NCBI GenBank assembly: GCA_051880375.1
Contig: JBJENV010000078.1
Coordinates: forward strand, 52,639-116,638
Direction: 5' to 3'
From: SIG299 sp051880375
Lineage (GTDB): Bacteria; Bacillota; Clostridia; Lachnospirales; Lachnospiraceae
DNA: 64,000 nucleotides
Part shown: positions 46,005 to 54,251 of the stretch, piece after piece
Layout of the letters: each line of letters begins with the position of its first letter
How positions within the stretch are numbered: the stretch's first letter is position 1
Position numbers and translations under genes: made by a program
Notes under the pieces: model-generated
What the model was told of the DNA's origin: nothing
Database searches by the model: none
Seen by the model: only the letters and a program-made list of their open reading frames with translations

Positions 46005-46889
46005 CTACTCTGCAATGTCGGACCATACGGTCGTATTGCCGGTGTAAATGCTCTCTACCTGTTCCTTTGTCATATTGTCTACCGGATTTTCCTTATTTAC
46101 AATAACGGCAACACCGTCGTTTGCGATTGTGATTTCCGTTAAGCCTTTTTCCTTTTCGCTGTCCTTGACTGCTCTGGATGCCATACCGATATCGCAGGTG
46201 CCGTCAATCGCGTTGTTCATACCGGTGGAGGAATCGCTGGTCAGAATCTCAATTTCCGCATTCGGATTGATAACAAGATAAGCTTCCTTTAACTTCTGCA
46301 TCACCGGAGATACGGAAGAAGAACCGGAAATCGTAATCTTGCCTGCTGGCTTATTTCCTGTATAAGCTCCTGCATCGGATACCGAAATGTAACCGTTCTT
46401 TTCGATTACCGCCTGTCCGTCACTGCTGAGGATATAATTGATAAAATCCTGTGCAACTTCACTGACTTCACCCTTGGTTGCAATGTTGAACGGTCTGTAA
46501 ATCTTATAGGTTCCGTTTTTGATGTTTGCCACACTTGCAGCCACGCCGTCAATCTTTACCGCCTTTACGGTATCATTTAACGAACCGAGGGAAATATAAC
46601 CGATGGAATACAAATCACCTTCTACGGTTGTCATCATAACCGATGTGCTGTTTGTGATGCTGGCTTCGTCCGTTGTATAGTCTACCTTTTCGCCTGCCTC
46701 GTTCTTCTTTTCAATACCGAACAGCTCAATAAATGCGCCTCTTGTACCGGAGCCGTCCTCTCTTGTCAGAATCGAAATTTCCTGTGATTTGTCAAACCCC
46801 TTATCCTTTCCGCAGCCCGTCATACCAAAAACGAGGGATACTGCCATCACCATAACCATTGCTTTTTTTGCCCAGTGAAACTTTTTCAT
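46005..46889 (-). CDS. pstS: Phosphate-binding lipoprotein PstS
   Basis: 294 residues. Lipoprotein signal AMVMVMAVSLVFGMTGCGKD with lipobox MTGC. Phosphate-contact regions are SILTREDGSGTRGAFIELFG and the second-lobe repeat KITISGSSSVSPVMQKLKEA, with SDSSTGMNNAIDGTCDIGMA. The order of the two lobes differs from the textbook PstS: the TREDGSGTRGAF part, usually late, comes first, and the GSSSV part, usually at the mature N-terminus, comes in the second half. This may be a circularly permuted or subfamily arrangement. First gene of the pst operon. Confidence 0.94.
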   Translation of the reverse strand: MKKFHWAKKAMVMVMAVSLVFGMTGCGKDKGFDKSQEISILTREDGSGTRGAFIELFGIEKKNEAGEKVDYTTDEASITNSTSVMMTTVEGDLYSIGYISLGSLNDTVKAVKIDGVAASVANIKNGTYKIYRPFNIATKGEVSEVAQDFINYILSSDGQAVIEKNGYISVSDAGAYTGNKPAGKITISGSSSVSPVMQKLKEAYLVINPNAEIEILTSDSSTGMNNAIDGTCDIGMASRAVKDSEKEKGLTEITIANDGVAVIVNKENPVDNMTKEQVESIYTGNTTVWSDIAE

Positions 46890-46978
46890 AGAAATAATCC
46901 TCCCATTTGTTCCGCCCGTTATTTACGGCGGTGTTTCTTGTTTTACTTTCCGTTTACAGTAGAAAGCATACAGGATGG

Positions 46979-47018
46979 ATGTAAAATATGAAATCAGCAG
47001 AATGTAAAATGTATGTAA
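46979..47018 (-). promoter_or_regulatory. Pho-box-like direct repeats upstream of pstS
   Basis: On the minus strand TTACAT occurs at 47013-47018, 47002-47007 and 46979-46984. The first two are 11 nt apart and the third is 23 nt further. Gram-positive PhoP boxes are TT(A/C/T)ACA-like hexamers repeated about every 11 nt. They lie 90-130 nt upstream of the pstS start, a suitable place for activation by the PhoP-like regulator encoded in the same cluster. Confidence 0.7.
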
Positions 47019-47031
47019 AAAAGCAGGTAAA

Positions 47032-47079
47032 AAAAGAGGATATCCCTAAAGTCAAATGACTGAAAGGATGTCCTCTTTT
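47032..47079 (-). terminator. Intrinsic terminator of the GH74-GH31 operon
   Basis: AAAAGAGGATATCC (47032-47045) pairs with 47066-47079 (14 bp with one G-U pair), and on the minus strand a run of U follows. It begins 14 nt after the GH31 stop and separates it from the pst promoter. Confidence 0.88.
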
Positions 47080-47092
47080 CATTCCTTACTCT

Positions 47093-49165
47093 CTATCTTT
47101 CATAAATCTGATACTGTTTCCCGCCGCGTACAAATACCGGGATGACAGAAAGCGGTGCTTCTGCCGTGACGGTCTGACCTCCGGTATATTGTTTGCCGGT
47201 ATAGCTCTCGGTCCAGTTTTCACCCTCCGGCAGATACACACAACGTTCCGAAACGCCCTCTTCCATGACAGGCGCTACTAAAAGGTCCGGTCCGAACATA
47301 TACTGGTCTTGTGTTTCCCAGCAGGTCTTATCCGAGTAAAAATCATAAAACATCGGCCGCATCACCGGAGCACCGGTCTCGCTCGCTTCCCTCATGCACT
47401 CACGGATGTACGGACGCAGACGCTCTCTGATGAATAAGAACTGCTTTAAAATTTCAAAGTTGTCCTCACCGAAGCTCCATACCTCATTGTCCTGTCCGCT
47501 CGTCAACTGACGCACACCGTTAATGAATTCTTCCTCGCGCTCATACCACGGAGAACGCTCACCATGCATGCGGAAGACCGGACAGAAGGCGCCCCACGCA
47601 AACCAGCGCACCAAAAGCTCTTTGAATTTCGGGTCGGAAATGTCGCCGCCGACAAAACCACCGATGTCCGAGGTCCACCACGGGATACCGGCAATCCCCA
47701 TATTCAGGCCTGCCTGCAACTGCTCACGCATCGCGCGGAACGACGAATGAATATCGCCCGACCACGTCAGTACGCCGTACTTCTGGCTGCCTGCCCAGGC
47801 GCAGCGTACCAGACTCAGAATCTCCGTTTCACCCTCTTTTTTCAGGCCATCGTAAAAGCCCTTCGCATACATGACCGGATAAATATTGGTACACTGAAGC
47901 GCCGGTCCGGCGTAATAGCGATAATTGTCAAAGTCATACGGTCCGTATTCCGGCTCCGCCTCATCTAACCAGAAGCAACGGATTCCCTTTTTATAGTAGT
48001 GTTCCTTACACTTCTCCCAGACAAATTCTCTTGCGCCCGGATGCGTCGTATCATAAAAGACCGTATTGCCCATCCAGCTCATGTGATACGACAAGCCGCG
48101 GTCCGGATTGACAAGATAGCCCTTATCGAGCATCTCGCCGTAATTCTCGCTCCGCTCGTCAATCGTCGGCCAGACCGAAACAACAGTTTCGATGCCAAGC
48201 TCCTTTAATTCCTTTACCATTGCCTCTGGGTCCGGCCAGTCTCTCGGTTCAAACTGAAAGTCGCCCTGTCTCGTCCAGTGGAAAAAGTCCACCACAATCG
48301 CATCCATCGGAAGTCCCAGCGCCTTGTGTTTCCGTGCTACCGCAAGGATTTCATCCTGCGTACGGTAGCGGAGCTTGCACTGCCAGTAGCCAAGGCCGTA
48401 TTCCGGCATCATCGGGGTTCTTCCGGTTGCCGCACTGTACTGTTCCTCCAGCTCTGCCGGAGTGTCTCCTGCCGTAATGAAATAATCCATCTTCTTTGTA
48501 CTTTTTGCCACCCATTCGGTTTTGTTGGTACCGAACGTTGCGGTTCCGATTGCCGGATTATTCCAGAAAAAGCCGTAACCGCGGTTTGAAATATAAAACG
48601 GAACACTTGCCTGACTGTTGCGGTGCGCAAGCTCTAACGTTGCTCCCTTTTTGTCCAGGTGCTTTTCCTGATACTGCCCCATACCGAAGATTTTTTCATC
48701 ATCAAACGCCTCAAACCGTGCGGTCAGCATATAGTCGGTCGTACCCGCAATCGGCTTTAACTCCCTTGCATCCACACGAAGCGGCACACAGTAACGGTTG
48801 ATGCGGTTCCTGTTGCGCCAGTACTCTGCGGTCAATAACTCACCCTTCTGATTGTAATAAGATATCCAGCCCTCGTGCGACACCCTCGCGGTAATTTTAC
48901 CGTTGGTTATCGCCGCCTCCGTTGCGGTCTGATGATACTTCGCATACTCGTCCGAACGGTACCACGGGTCTGTCACGTCGATTTCCGTAAACGTAATCTC
49001 CGGTACGCACTGCTCCACTTCCTCGGTCAGTGCCCAGTCATTGGAGTCCATCTCGGCTTCCGCCGTCATACGCACACGCAGGGAATTCCTTCCCCACGGT
49101 TCAATCCACACCTGTGATTTGTTTTCCGCAATCACCAGACGGTTGTTATCTTTAAAAATTCTCAT
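47093..49165 (-). CDS. GH31 alpha-xylosidase/alpha-glucosidase
   Basis: 690 residues from the ATG at 49165, which overlaps the upstream GH74 stop as ATGA; the longer frame lies inside the GH74 gene in another phase. No signal peptide. The barrel shows GLPMDAIVVDFFHWTRQGDF, the nucleophile region IRCFWLDEAEPEYGPYDFDN (Asp at ~399), and the acid/base region LTWSGDIHSSFRAMREQLQA (~469). Late motifs are GDISDPKFKELLVRWFAWGA and FCPVFRMHGERSPWYE. Coupling to a GH74-like gene suggests that it removes alpha-xylose from xyloglucan oligosaccharides; the family also contains alpha-glucosidases. Confidence 0.9.
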   Translation of the reverse strand: MRIFKDNNRLVIAENKSQVWIEPWGRNSLRVRMTAEAEMDSNDWALTEEVEQCVPEITFTEIDVTDPWYRSDEYAKYHQTATEAAITNGKITARVSHEGWISYYNQKGELLTAEYWRNRNRINRYCVPLRVDARELKPIAGTTDYMLTARFEAFDDEKIFGMGQYQEKHLDKKGATLELAHRNSQASVPFYISNRGYGFFWNNPAIGTATFGTNKTEWVAKSTKKMDYFITAGDTPAELEEQYSAATGRTPMMPEYGLGYWQCKLRYRTQDEILAVARKHKALGLPMDAIVVDFFHWTRQGDFQFEPRDWPDPEAMVKELKELGIETVVSVWPTIDERSENYGEMLDKGYLVNPDRGLSYHMSWMGNTVFYDTTHPGAREFVWEKCKEHYYKKGIRCFWLDEAEPEYGPYDFDNYRYYAGPALQCTNIYPVMYAKGFYDGLKKEGETEILSLVRCAWAGSQKYGVLTWSGDIHSSFRAMREQLQAGLNMGIAGIPWWTSDIGGFVGGDISDPKFKELLVRWFAWGAFCPVFRMHGERSPWYEREEEFINGVRQLTSGQDNEVWSFGEDNFEILKQFLFIRERLRPYIRECMREASETGAPVMRPMFYDFYSDKTCWETQDQYMFGPDLLVAPVMEEGVSERCVYLPEGENWTESYTGKQYTGGQTVTAEAPLSVIPVFVRGGKQYQIYER

Positions 49166-51576
49166 ACTCCCTCCATTCCGGCGGAATGCTCCGCCAACTC
49201 GCCGTAAATCAGTCCTCTGGAGCCGGTTGCCAGGAAAAAGCGTCCAAACGTCCGGCTGTCTCCGTCCAGACTGTTGATTTCTCCAAACATCTGCTTTTCC
49301 GTGTTTAGCCGTACCCACGTTTCTGCCTCGTCCAAAGAACGGTAAAAGCCGTACTTTCCTTCGATGCTGCCGCTGATGTAAATCGCCTTATCTTCTCCGA
49401 AATACGCCCCGCCAGGCGTCCGCACACCAAGTCCGACGCGGTATACCGTTTCGCCGTCCTTTGTCAGGCGCTTCACGCTGACCGTATCCGTTCTCTTATC
49501 GTACCGAAGCTTCCAAAGCCCGTGATTCCCCAGTGCCAGATAGAAGCTGCCGCTTCTGCCCGCATCTCCTCTGATTTCGGTCTTATTGGCGCAGTCAATC
49601 AGGGAAAAGTCGACCTTCGGAAAAGTCTCTCCTGCCGTTTCCATCACCAGCTTCCTTTCGTAAAAGGTCGCGCCGCCGTCCGTGCTCACATAAAGCTGTG
49701 ATGCCTCTCCGAAGCCGTAAAACAGGCTGTCATCCACACGGTCGGAAAAAACCTTCATTCCATGTACAACTCCTAACGTGCCCTTGCCGTCTTCCAGTCC
49801 TTTTCCTTCCGTTCCGATTTCGCATCCGTTTGCATCAAAGATACGGCACTTTGCAAAGCTTTGTCCTCCGTCCGCACTGTAAATGACACACGAAGCAGGA
49901 AGTGAAATCCACTCCGCCACCGACCAGACAAGCCGCGTACCATCCGGCGACATTGCTACCCAGCCGGAATTCACATTCGGATGCTCTATTCCATGTAACA
50001 ATTCATCTAATTTATCCGTAATTCCAAACGGCATCGGCAGACGCGTAAACGTCTCTCCCGCATCCTTTGTCACAATCAGACCGCCCTTTGTCTTTCCGGT
50101 CCAGTTTCCTCTGGGCGTCGCGACAAAGCACTCAGGCATTGTATCCGAAACATCTGCATTGATACAGGTGATATAACGGTTTCCTTCCGCATCATCGAAC
50201 GAATTCCTGCAAGGCTTTGTCAAATCGCGGAACGCAAAGCCGCCAAGGTCACCCACAATATCAATAACCTGCACCGGACCGGCGCTCGGGCTGTATACAT
50301 TTAAATGCACCGTCTCCTCGATACCGTCGCACCAGTCGGAAAATACAGGGTGCTCTTCTGTCAGGTTTTTAGTGCGAAAGACGCCGGTTCCGGAATTAAA
50401 CCACGCTTCCCTTTCATCAAACGGATTGATTTTCATATCGCTTAGCCAGTGCAGCAGCGAATGTCCGCCGTTATACTCCGGCTTCATGTACGAGGTTCTG
50501 AACTGAAGTGTTCCGATACTCAAATCGTATAAAATCGTTTCCCAGGTCCTTCCGTAGTCAAAGGAACGATAGACACAGTCACCGTCCTCCTTGCAAATCG
50601 TCGTACAGACCAGAAGTCCCGGCATCGCCTGACAGGAGGAAATTCCTCCGAAGCCGTAGGCAAGCGGCAGTTCCTCCTCCTTCTTTTCCGGCGTGATGTC
50701 TTCATAGCCGGAAAACCTGCCCTCCGAATCGAGTGAATATCGAAGTACCCTGCCGCCGAGTGTATCCCCCGAATCACAGCTGTAGCCTAACTCCGTCACA
50801 TAGGAATGAGCCCCCGTATTGGCAAGCGTCACATACAGATAGCTTCCGTCATAATCATAACGCTGTGCCACATAGCCCGACCACTTCGAGCCCGGAATCC
50901 TCCGGTTCTTTGGCTGCGGCATCGGTGCAAAGCTTCTGCCGCCGTCATAGGAAACATACAGTGTTGTTCCGCGCATTCCGGTTCTGCTTCCATCCGCTTC
51001 CGCTCCCGCACTTCCGGTTGTTACGCCTGCCGTACCTACAACAAGCAGTTCCGGGGTGTCCGGTGATACAAAAACGAAGGTCAGATATGTTTCCCCGCAG
51101 ATATCCTTTACCTCCCAGGTATCTCCTTCGTCACGGCTGATGAGCAGACCGCCCTTCTGACTGGCGTAGGTAATCGTTCCGTCCTCCGAAATCACCAGAC
51201 GACAGCCGGTACCTCTGCCGTTTAAATTGCCGTGTACCGCGGTCGGTATCCGGTGATAGGAAAAGGTTTCCCCGAAATCCTTTGATACGGCAAGCACCCC
51301 TTCGTCCCGTCCGTCCACGCCGCAGGCAATATAAAGACTGCCCTTTACCTTTTCCCTTACGGCAATCGCCGCAGGATAGGTTTCATCCAGCCGCTGCATC
51401 GAAACATGGTCTATCAGGCTCTTCCAGCGCTCTTCTTCCGGAATGTACCGGTAGACGCCCCCGATGTCGGTCCGGCAGTAAAGCACTCCAGGATGGGTTT
51501 TAGAATACAGGAATCCGGTCACATAACCGCCGCCCGGAATCGGCGCATTTTTATATTCATAACGTAGTGTCTCCAA
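49162..51576 (-). CDS. GH74-like xyloglucan-active beta-propeller hydrolase
   Basis: 804 residues from the TTG at 51576, with AGGAGGT 6-7 nt upstream; starting further upstream would translate the ribosome site itself. The N-terminus GGGYVTGFLYSKTHPGVLYC and RTDIGGVYRYIPEEERWKSL matches GH74, with D37 in RTDIGG as one of the expected catalytic Asp. Propeller repeats such as ISRDEGDTWEV, VSYDGGRSFAPM, YSADGGQSFAKC and VSTDGGATFYER run throughout. There is no signal peptide, so it should act inside the cell on imported oligosaccharides, whereas most GH74 enzymes I know of are secreted. Forms an operon with GH31. Confidence 0.85.
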   Translation of the reverse strand: METLRYEYKNAPIPGGGYVTGFLYSKTHPGVLYCRTDIGGVYRYIPEEERWKSLIDHVSMQRLDETYPAAIAVREKVKGSLYIACGVDGRDEGVLAVSKDFGETFSYHRIPTAVHGNLNGRGTGCRLVISEDGTITYASQKGGLLISRDEGDTWEVKDICGETYLTFVFVSPDTPELLVVGTAGVTTGSAGAEADGSRTGMRGTTLYVSYDGGRSFAPMPQPKNRRIPGSKWSGYVAQRYDYDGSYLYVTLANTGAHSYVTELGYSCDSGDTLGGRVLRYSLDSEGRFSGYEDITPEKKEEELPLAYGFGGISSCQAMPGLLVCTTICKEDGDCVYRSFDYGRTWETILYDLSIGTLQFRTSYMKPEYNGGHSLLHWLSDMKINPFDEREAWFNSGTGVFRTKNLTEEHPVFSDWCDGIEETVHLNVYSPSAGPVQVIDIVGDLGGFAFRDLTKPCRNSFDDAEGNRYITCINADVSDTMPECFVATPRGNWTGKTKGGLIVTKDAGETFTRLPMPFGITDKLDELLHGIEHPNVNSGWVAMSPDGTRLVWSVAEWISLPASCVIYSADGGQSFAKCRIFDANGCEIGTEGKGLEDGKGTLGVVHGMKVFSDRVDDSLFYGFGEASQLYVSTDGGATFYERKLVMETAGETFPKVDFSLIDCANKTEIRGDAGRSGSFYLALGNHGLWKLRYDKRTDTVSVKRLTKDGETVYRVGLGVRTPGGAYFGEDKAIYISGSIEGKYGFYRSLDEAETWVRLNTEKQMFGEINSLDGDSRTFGRFFLATGSRGLIYGELAEHSAGMEGV

Positions 51577-51821
51577 TGTGGCACCTCCTTGCAACTCTTT
51601 CGCTTTATACTGATAGTTCAGACTCTTTTGTCCTTTTTTCTATTGTAGCAGAAAGCAGGGAATATACACATAGTAAGAATTATAGCATATGTACAGTAAA
51701 AAACAAAACTCAGGGTACTCTCCGGTTGCGAAGGAAACGGATTTACGGTACAATTGTGTTATGCTTTGCAAACAGCAAAGTAAAGCAGAATACAAATTCA
51801 GTATACCATCGGAGGTTTTTT

Positions 51822-52313
51822 ATGGAACAGCATCTTGAGATTTACCCGGAAGAGAAAGAGGAACTTTATTCTTTGCTTGCAAGCCAGCTACGTTCTCTGA
51901 CAGAGGGTGAGCGGCACCCGGTTCCGAATCTTGCAAACGCTTCTGCCCTGCTTTTTTCTGCTTTACGGGATATCAACTGGGCAGGCTTTTATCTGATGGA
52001 GGAAGGAAGCCTTCTGCTCGGCCCTTTTCAGGGAAAAACAGCCTGTATCCGTATTCCGCTCGGTCGAGGCGTATGCGGTACTGCCGCAAAGGAGAACAAA
52101 ACAATACTTGTGCCGGATGTCCATGCATTTCCGGGACATATCGCATGTGACTCTGCGTCCAATTCCGAAATCGTACTGCCGATTCATAAGAACGGCGCCG
52201 TCGTCGGCGTGCTTGACATCGACAGTCCGTTGACAAACCGCTTTGATGAGGCGGATGCTGCAGGGCTTTCTCACCTTGTAGCGATTTTGGAGGAAGCATG
52301 CGATTTTATATAA
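51822..52313 (+). CDS. msrC: Free methionine-R-sulfoxide reductase (GAF-domain fRMsr)
   Basis: 163 residues from the ATG at 51822, with GGAGG upstream. A single GAF domain with GRGVCGTAAKENKTILVPDV and FPGHIACDSASNSEIVLPIH. Cys75, Cys85 and Cys109 have exactly the spacing of the three cysteines of the E. coli enzyme (84, 94, 118), so the redox centre is complete. It reduces free methionine-R-sulfoxide with thioredoxin. It stands alone between the GH74 operon, which is divergent, and the T-box leader of trpB. The 245-nt region upstream holds its promoter but nothing else recognised. Confidence 0.95.
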   Translation: MEQHLEIYPEEKEELYSLLASQLRSLTEGERHPVPNLANASALLFSALRDINWAGFYLMEEGSLLLGPFQGKTACIRIPLGRGVCGTAAKENKTILVPDVHAFPGHIACDSASNSEIVLPIHKNGAVVGVLDIDSPLTNRFDEADAAGLSHLVAILEEACDFI

Positions 52314-52367
52314 AGCGCGAGTAAAAAGACCGAATATTCAAAAAATTTTTTTCTGTAAAAAAAATGG

Positions 52368-52396
52368 TTGACATATCTGTTTCGCTATGGTATAAA
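52368..52396 (+). promoter_or_regulatory. Strong sigma-A promoter of the trpB T-box transcript
   Basis: TTGACA at 52368-52373 and TATAAA at 52391-52396 are separated by 17 nt. Transcription would start near 52403, just before the first leader hairpin. Confidence 0.8.
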
Positions 52397-52405
52397 TAAT
52401 ACAAA

Positions 52406-52440
52406 TTTACATCACGTTACTTCGGTAACGTGATAATGTA
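52406..52440 (+). other. UUCG-capped hairpin at the 5' end of the trpB leader
   Basis: CACGTTAC pairs with GTAACGTG around the tetraloop TTCG, and the stem extends through TTTACAT/ATGTAAA across a small bulge. It forms right at the presumed transcript start, ahead of T-box stem I. It could protect the 5' end; it is not part of the standard T-box fold. Confidence 0.65.
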
Positions 52441-52442
52441 AA

Positions 52443-52711
52443 AGAAACCTGTGAAAAAGAGCAAGTACCTTTGAAGGCACCGGCACAGAGAACGGCAGAG
52501 GGTGGAACTGCCGTACGAGTAGTCAGAGGGAATGGGCTTTGGAGGGCGAACTGAACCTTTAGTAGGTAAGCCGGAGGGAATCTCCGTTATCAAAATCGGC
52601 ATATGAACGTATGCACTAAGTCGGGTATCGAAGGATACCAAGCCGGGTGGCACCGCAGGAGTTTTTTACTCTTGTCCCTGCAATTGTTGTTTGGGACAGG
52701 AGTATTTTTTT
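52443..52711 (+). ncRNA. T-box riboswitch leader of trpB2
   Basis: Stem I elements are in order: AAAGAGCAAGTA (K-turn/S-turn side, AGTA at 52464-52467), CAGAGA near 52495, and GGTGGAA (distal loop motif). The 3' S-turn side GCGAAC ends at 52551. The T-box sequence GCCGGGTGGCACCGC lies near 52642-52656. The terminator is ACTCTTGTCCC (52668-52678) with 52693-52703, then ATTTTTTT. Uncharged tRNA would stabilise the antiterminator and allow trpB expression, so a tRNA-Trp sensor is expected. The bases after GAAC read TGA, ACC, where TGG would be expected under my alignment; the specifier is therefore uncertain. Confidence 0.93.
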
Positions 52712-52794
52712 ACCCTTTTCCAGACAGCCGACAACATCAACTTATTTTTCCCATGCAGGGAATCCCCACATCCGGGGAGGAAAGGAAGGTACTT

Positions 52795-54177
52795 ATGAAC
52801 AAAGAAATCCCTTACAAAATCTATCTGGAAGAACACGAGATGCCAAAGCAGTGGTACAATATGCGTGCCGATATGAAGAACAAACCGGCACCGTTATTAA
52901 ACCCGGGAACCCTACAGCCTATGACGGCAGCGGAGCTTGCTCCTGTTTTCTGCGAAGAGCTGGTTGCCCAGGAGCTGGATGAGACCACACCGTTTATCGA
53001 TATCCCGGAGGAAATCCGCGATTTCTACAAGATGTACCGTCCATCACCGCTTGTACGTGCTTACTGTCTGGAAGAAAAGCTTCAGACGCCGGCAAAAATT
53101 TATTATAAGTTTGAAGGAAACAACACAAGCGGAAGCCATAAATTAAATTCCGCCATTGCGCAGGCCTATTACGCAAAGAAACAGGGCTTAAAGGGTGTCA
53201 CGACAGAAACCGGCGCCGGTCAGTGGGGTACAGCTCTTTCGATGGCATGCTCCTACTTCGGTCTGGACTGTAAGGTTTACATGGTAAAGATTTCGTACGA
53301 GCAGAAACCGTTCCGCCGTGAGGTTATGCGTACCTACGGTGCTTCCGTTACTCCGTCCCCTTCGATGGACACCAACGTCGGCAGAAAGATTCTTGCCGAG
53401 CATCCGGGTACAAACGGAAGCCTTGGCTGTGCGATTTCCGAAGCAGTGGAAGTGGCTACTTCCACAGAGGGTTACCGCTATGTACTTGGCAGCGTACTCA
53501 ATCAGGTACTTTTACATCAGTCCGTCATCGGTCTGGAAACCAAGGCTGCGCTTGATAAATACGGCATTACACCGGACATTATCATCGGCTGTGCCGGAGG
53601 CGGCTCCAACCTCGGCGGTTTGATTGCACCGTTTATGGGCGAAAAGCTCCGCGGAGAAAAGGATTACCGCTTCATTGCCGTAGAACCGGCTTCCTGCCCA
53701 AGCTTTACAAGAGGAAAGTTTGCTTATGACTTCTGCGACACCGGTATGGTTTGCCCGCTCGCAAAAATGTACACCTTAGGCAGCGGCTTTATCCCGTCTC
53801 CGAACCATGCAGGCGGTCTCCGCTATCACGGCATGAGCTCCACACTCTCCCAGCTTTATCACGACGGTCTGATGGAAGCCGTTTCCGTAGAGCAGACTGC
53901 AGTCTTTAAAGCAGCCGAGCAGTTTGCAAGAGTAGAAGGCATCCTTCCGGCACCGGAAAGCAGCCACGCTATCAAGGTTGCCATCGACGAGGCATTAAAA
54001 TGTAAAGAAACCGGCGAAGAAAAGACCATTGTCTTCGGTCTGACCGGTACCGGATATTTCGATATGTATGCTTACGAAAGCTTCCACGACGGAAAGATGA
54101 CCGACTATATCCCGACAGATGCGGATTTGCAGAAGGGCTTTGACGGAATCCCGAAATTCCCGGGAAATGAGTTTTAA
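52795..54177 (+). CDS. trpB: Tryptophan synthase beta chain, TrpB2 type
   Basis: 460 residues from the ATG at 52795, behind a GGAAGG site; a longer frame would begin inside the T-box. At 460 residues it is longer than usual TrpB1 and has the TrpB2-type N-terminus (PLLNPGTLQPMTAAELAPVF). The PLP lysine is K116 in NNTSGSHKLNSAIAQAYYAK. The phosphate-binding loop is GCAGGGSNLGG, and TETGAGQWGTALSMA is the active-site loop. It joins indole and serine, or acts as an indole-salvaging enzyme, without a linked trpA here. T-box control fits tryptophan starvation. Confidence 0.95.
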   Translation: MNKEIPYKIYLEEHEMPKQWYNMRADMKNKPAPLLNPGTLQPMTAAELAPVFCEELVAQELDETTPFIDIPEEIRDFYKMYRPSPLVRAYCLEEKLQTPAKIYYKFEGNNTSGSHKLNSAIAQAYYAKKQGLKGVTTETGAGQWGTALSMACSYFGLDCKVYMVKISYEQKPFRREVMRTYGASVTPSPSMDTNVGRKILAEHPGTNGSLGCAISEAVEVATSTEGYRYVLGSVLNQVLLHQSVIGLETKAALDKYGITPDIIIGCAGGGSNLGGLIAPFMGEKLRGEKDYRFIAVEPASCPSFTRGKFAYDFCDTGMVCPLAKMYTLGSGFIPSPNHAGGLRYHGMSSTLSQLYHDGLMEAVSVEQTAVFKAAEQFARVEGILPAPESSHAIKVAIDEALKCKETGEEKTIVFGLTGTGYFDMYAYESFHDGKMTDYIPTDADLQKGFDGIPKFPGNEF

Positions 54178-54202
54178 AATAAGATACTGTTTTCCATAAG
54201 CG

Positions 54203-54239
54203 GACAGGAGGCAGAGAAACGGATTCTCTGCCTCCTGTC
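54203..54239. terminator. 16-bp hairpin after trpB
   Basis: GACAGGAGGCAGAGAA (54203-54218) pairs perfectly with 54224-54239 around ACGGA. The U-tract is weak on both strands. It lies between the convergent ends of trpB and the first BspA-like gene and probably ends trpB transcripts. Confidence 0.75.
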
Positions 54240-54251
54240 TACATTTGCTAA

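Noticed and set aside
52406..52440. UUCG hairpin considered as an upstream terminator
   Set aside because: No T-run follows, and it comes directly after the promoter and before the T-box stem I.
54203..54239. Hairpin considered as an attachment site or insertion-sequence end
   Set aside because: No matching repeat or target duplication was seen; its place between two convergent genes fits a terminator.
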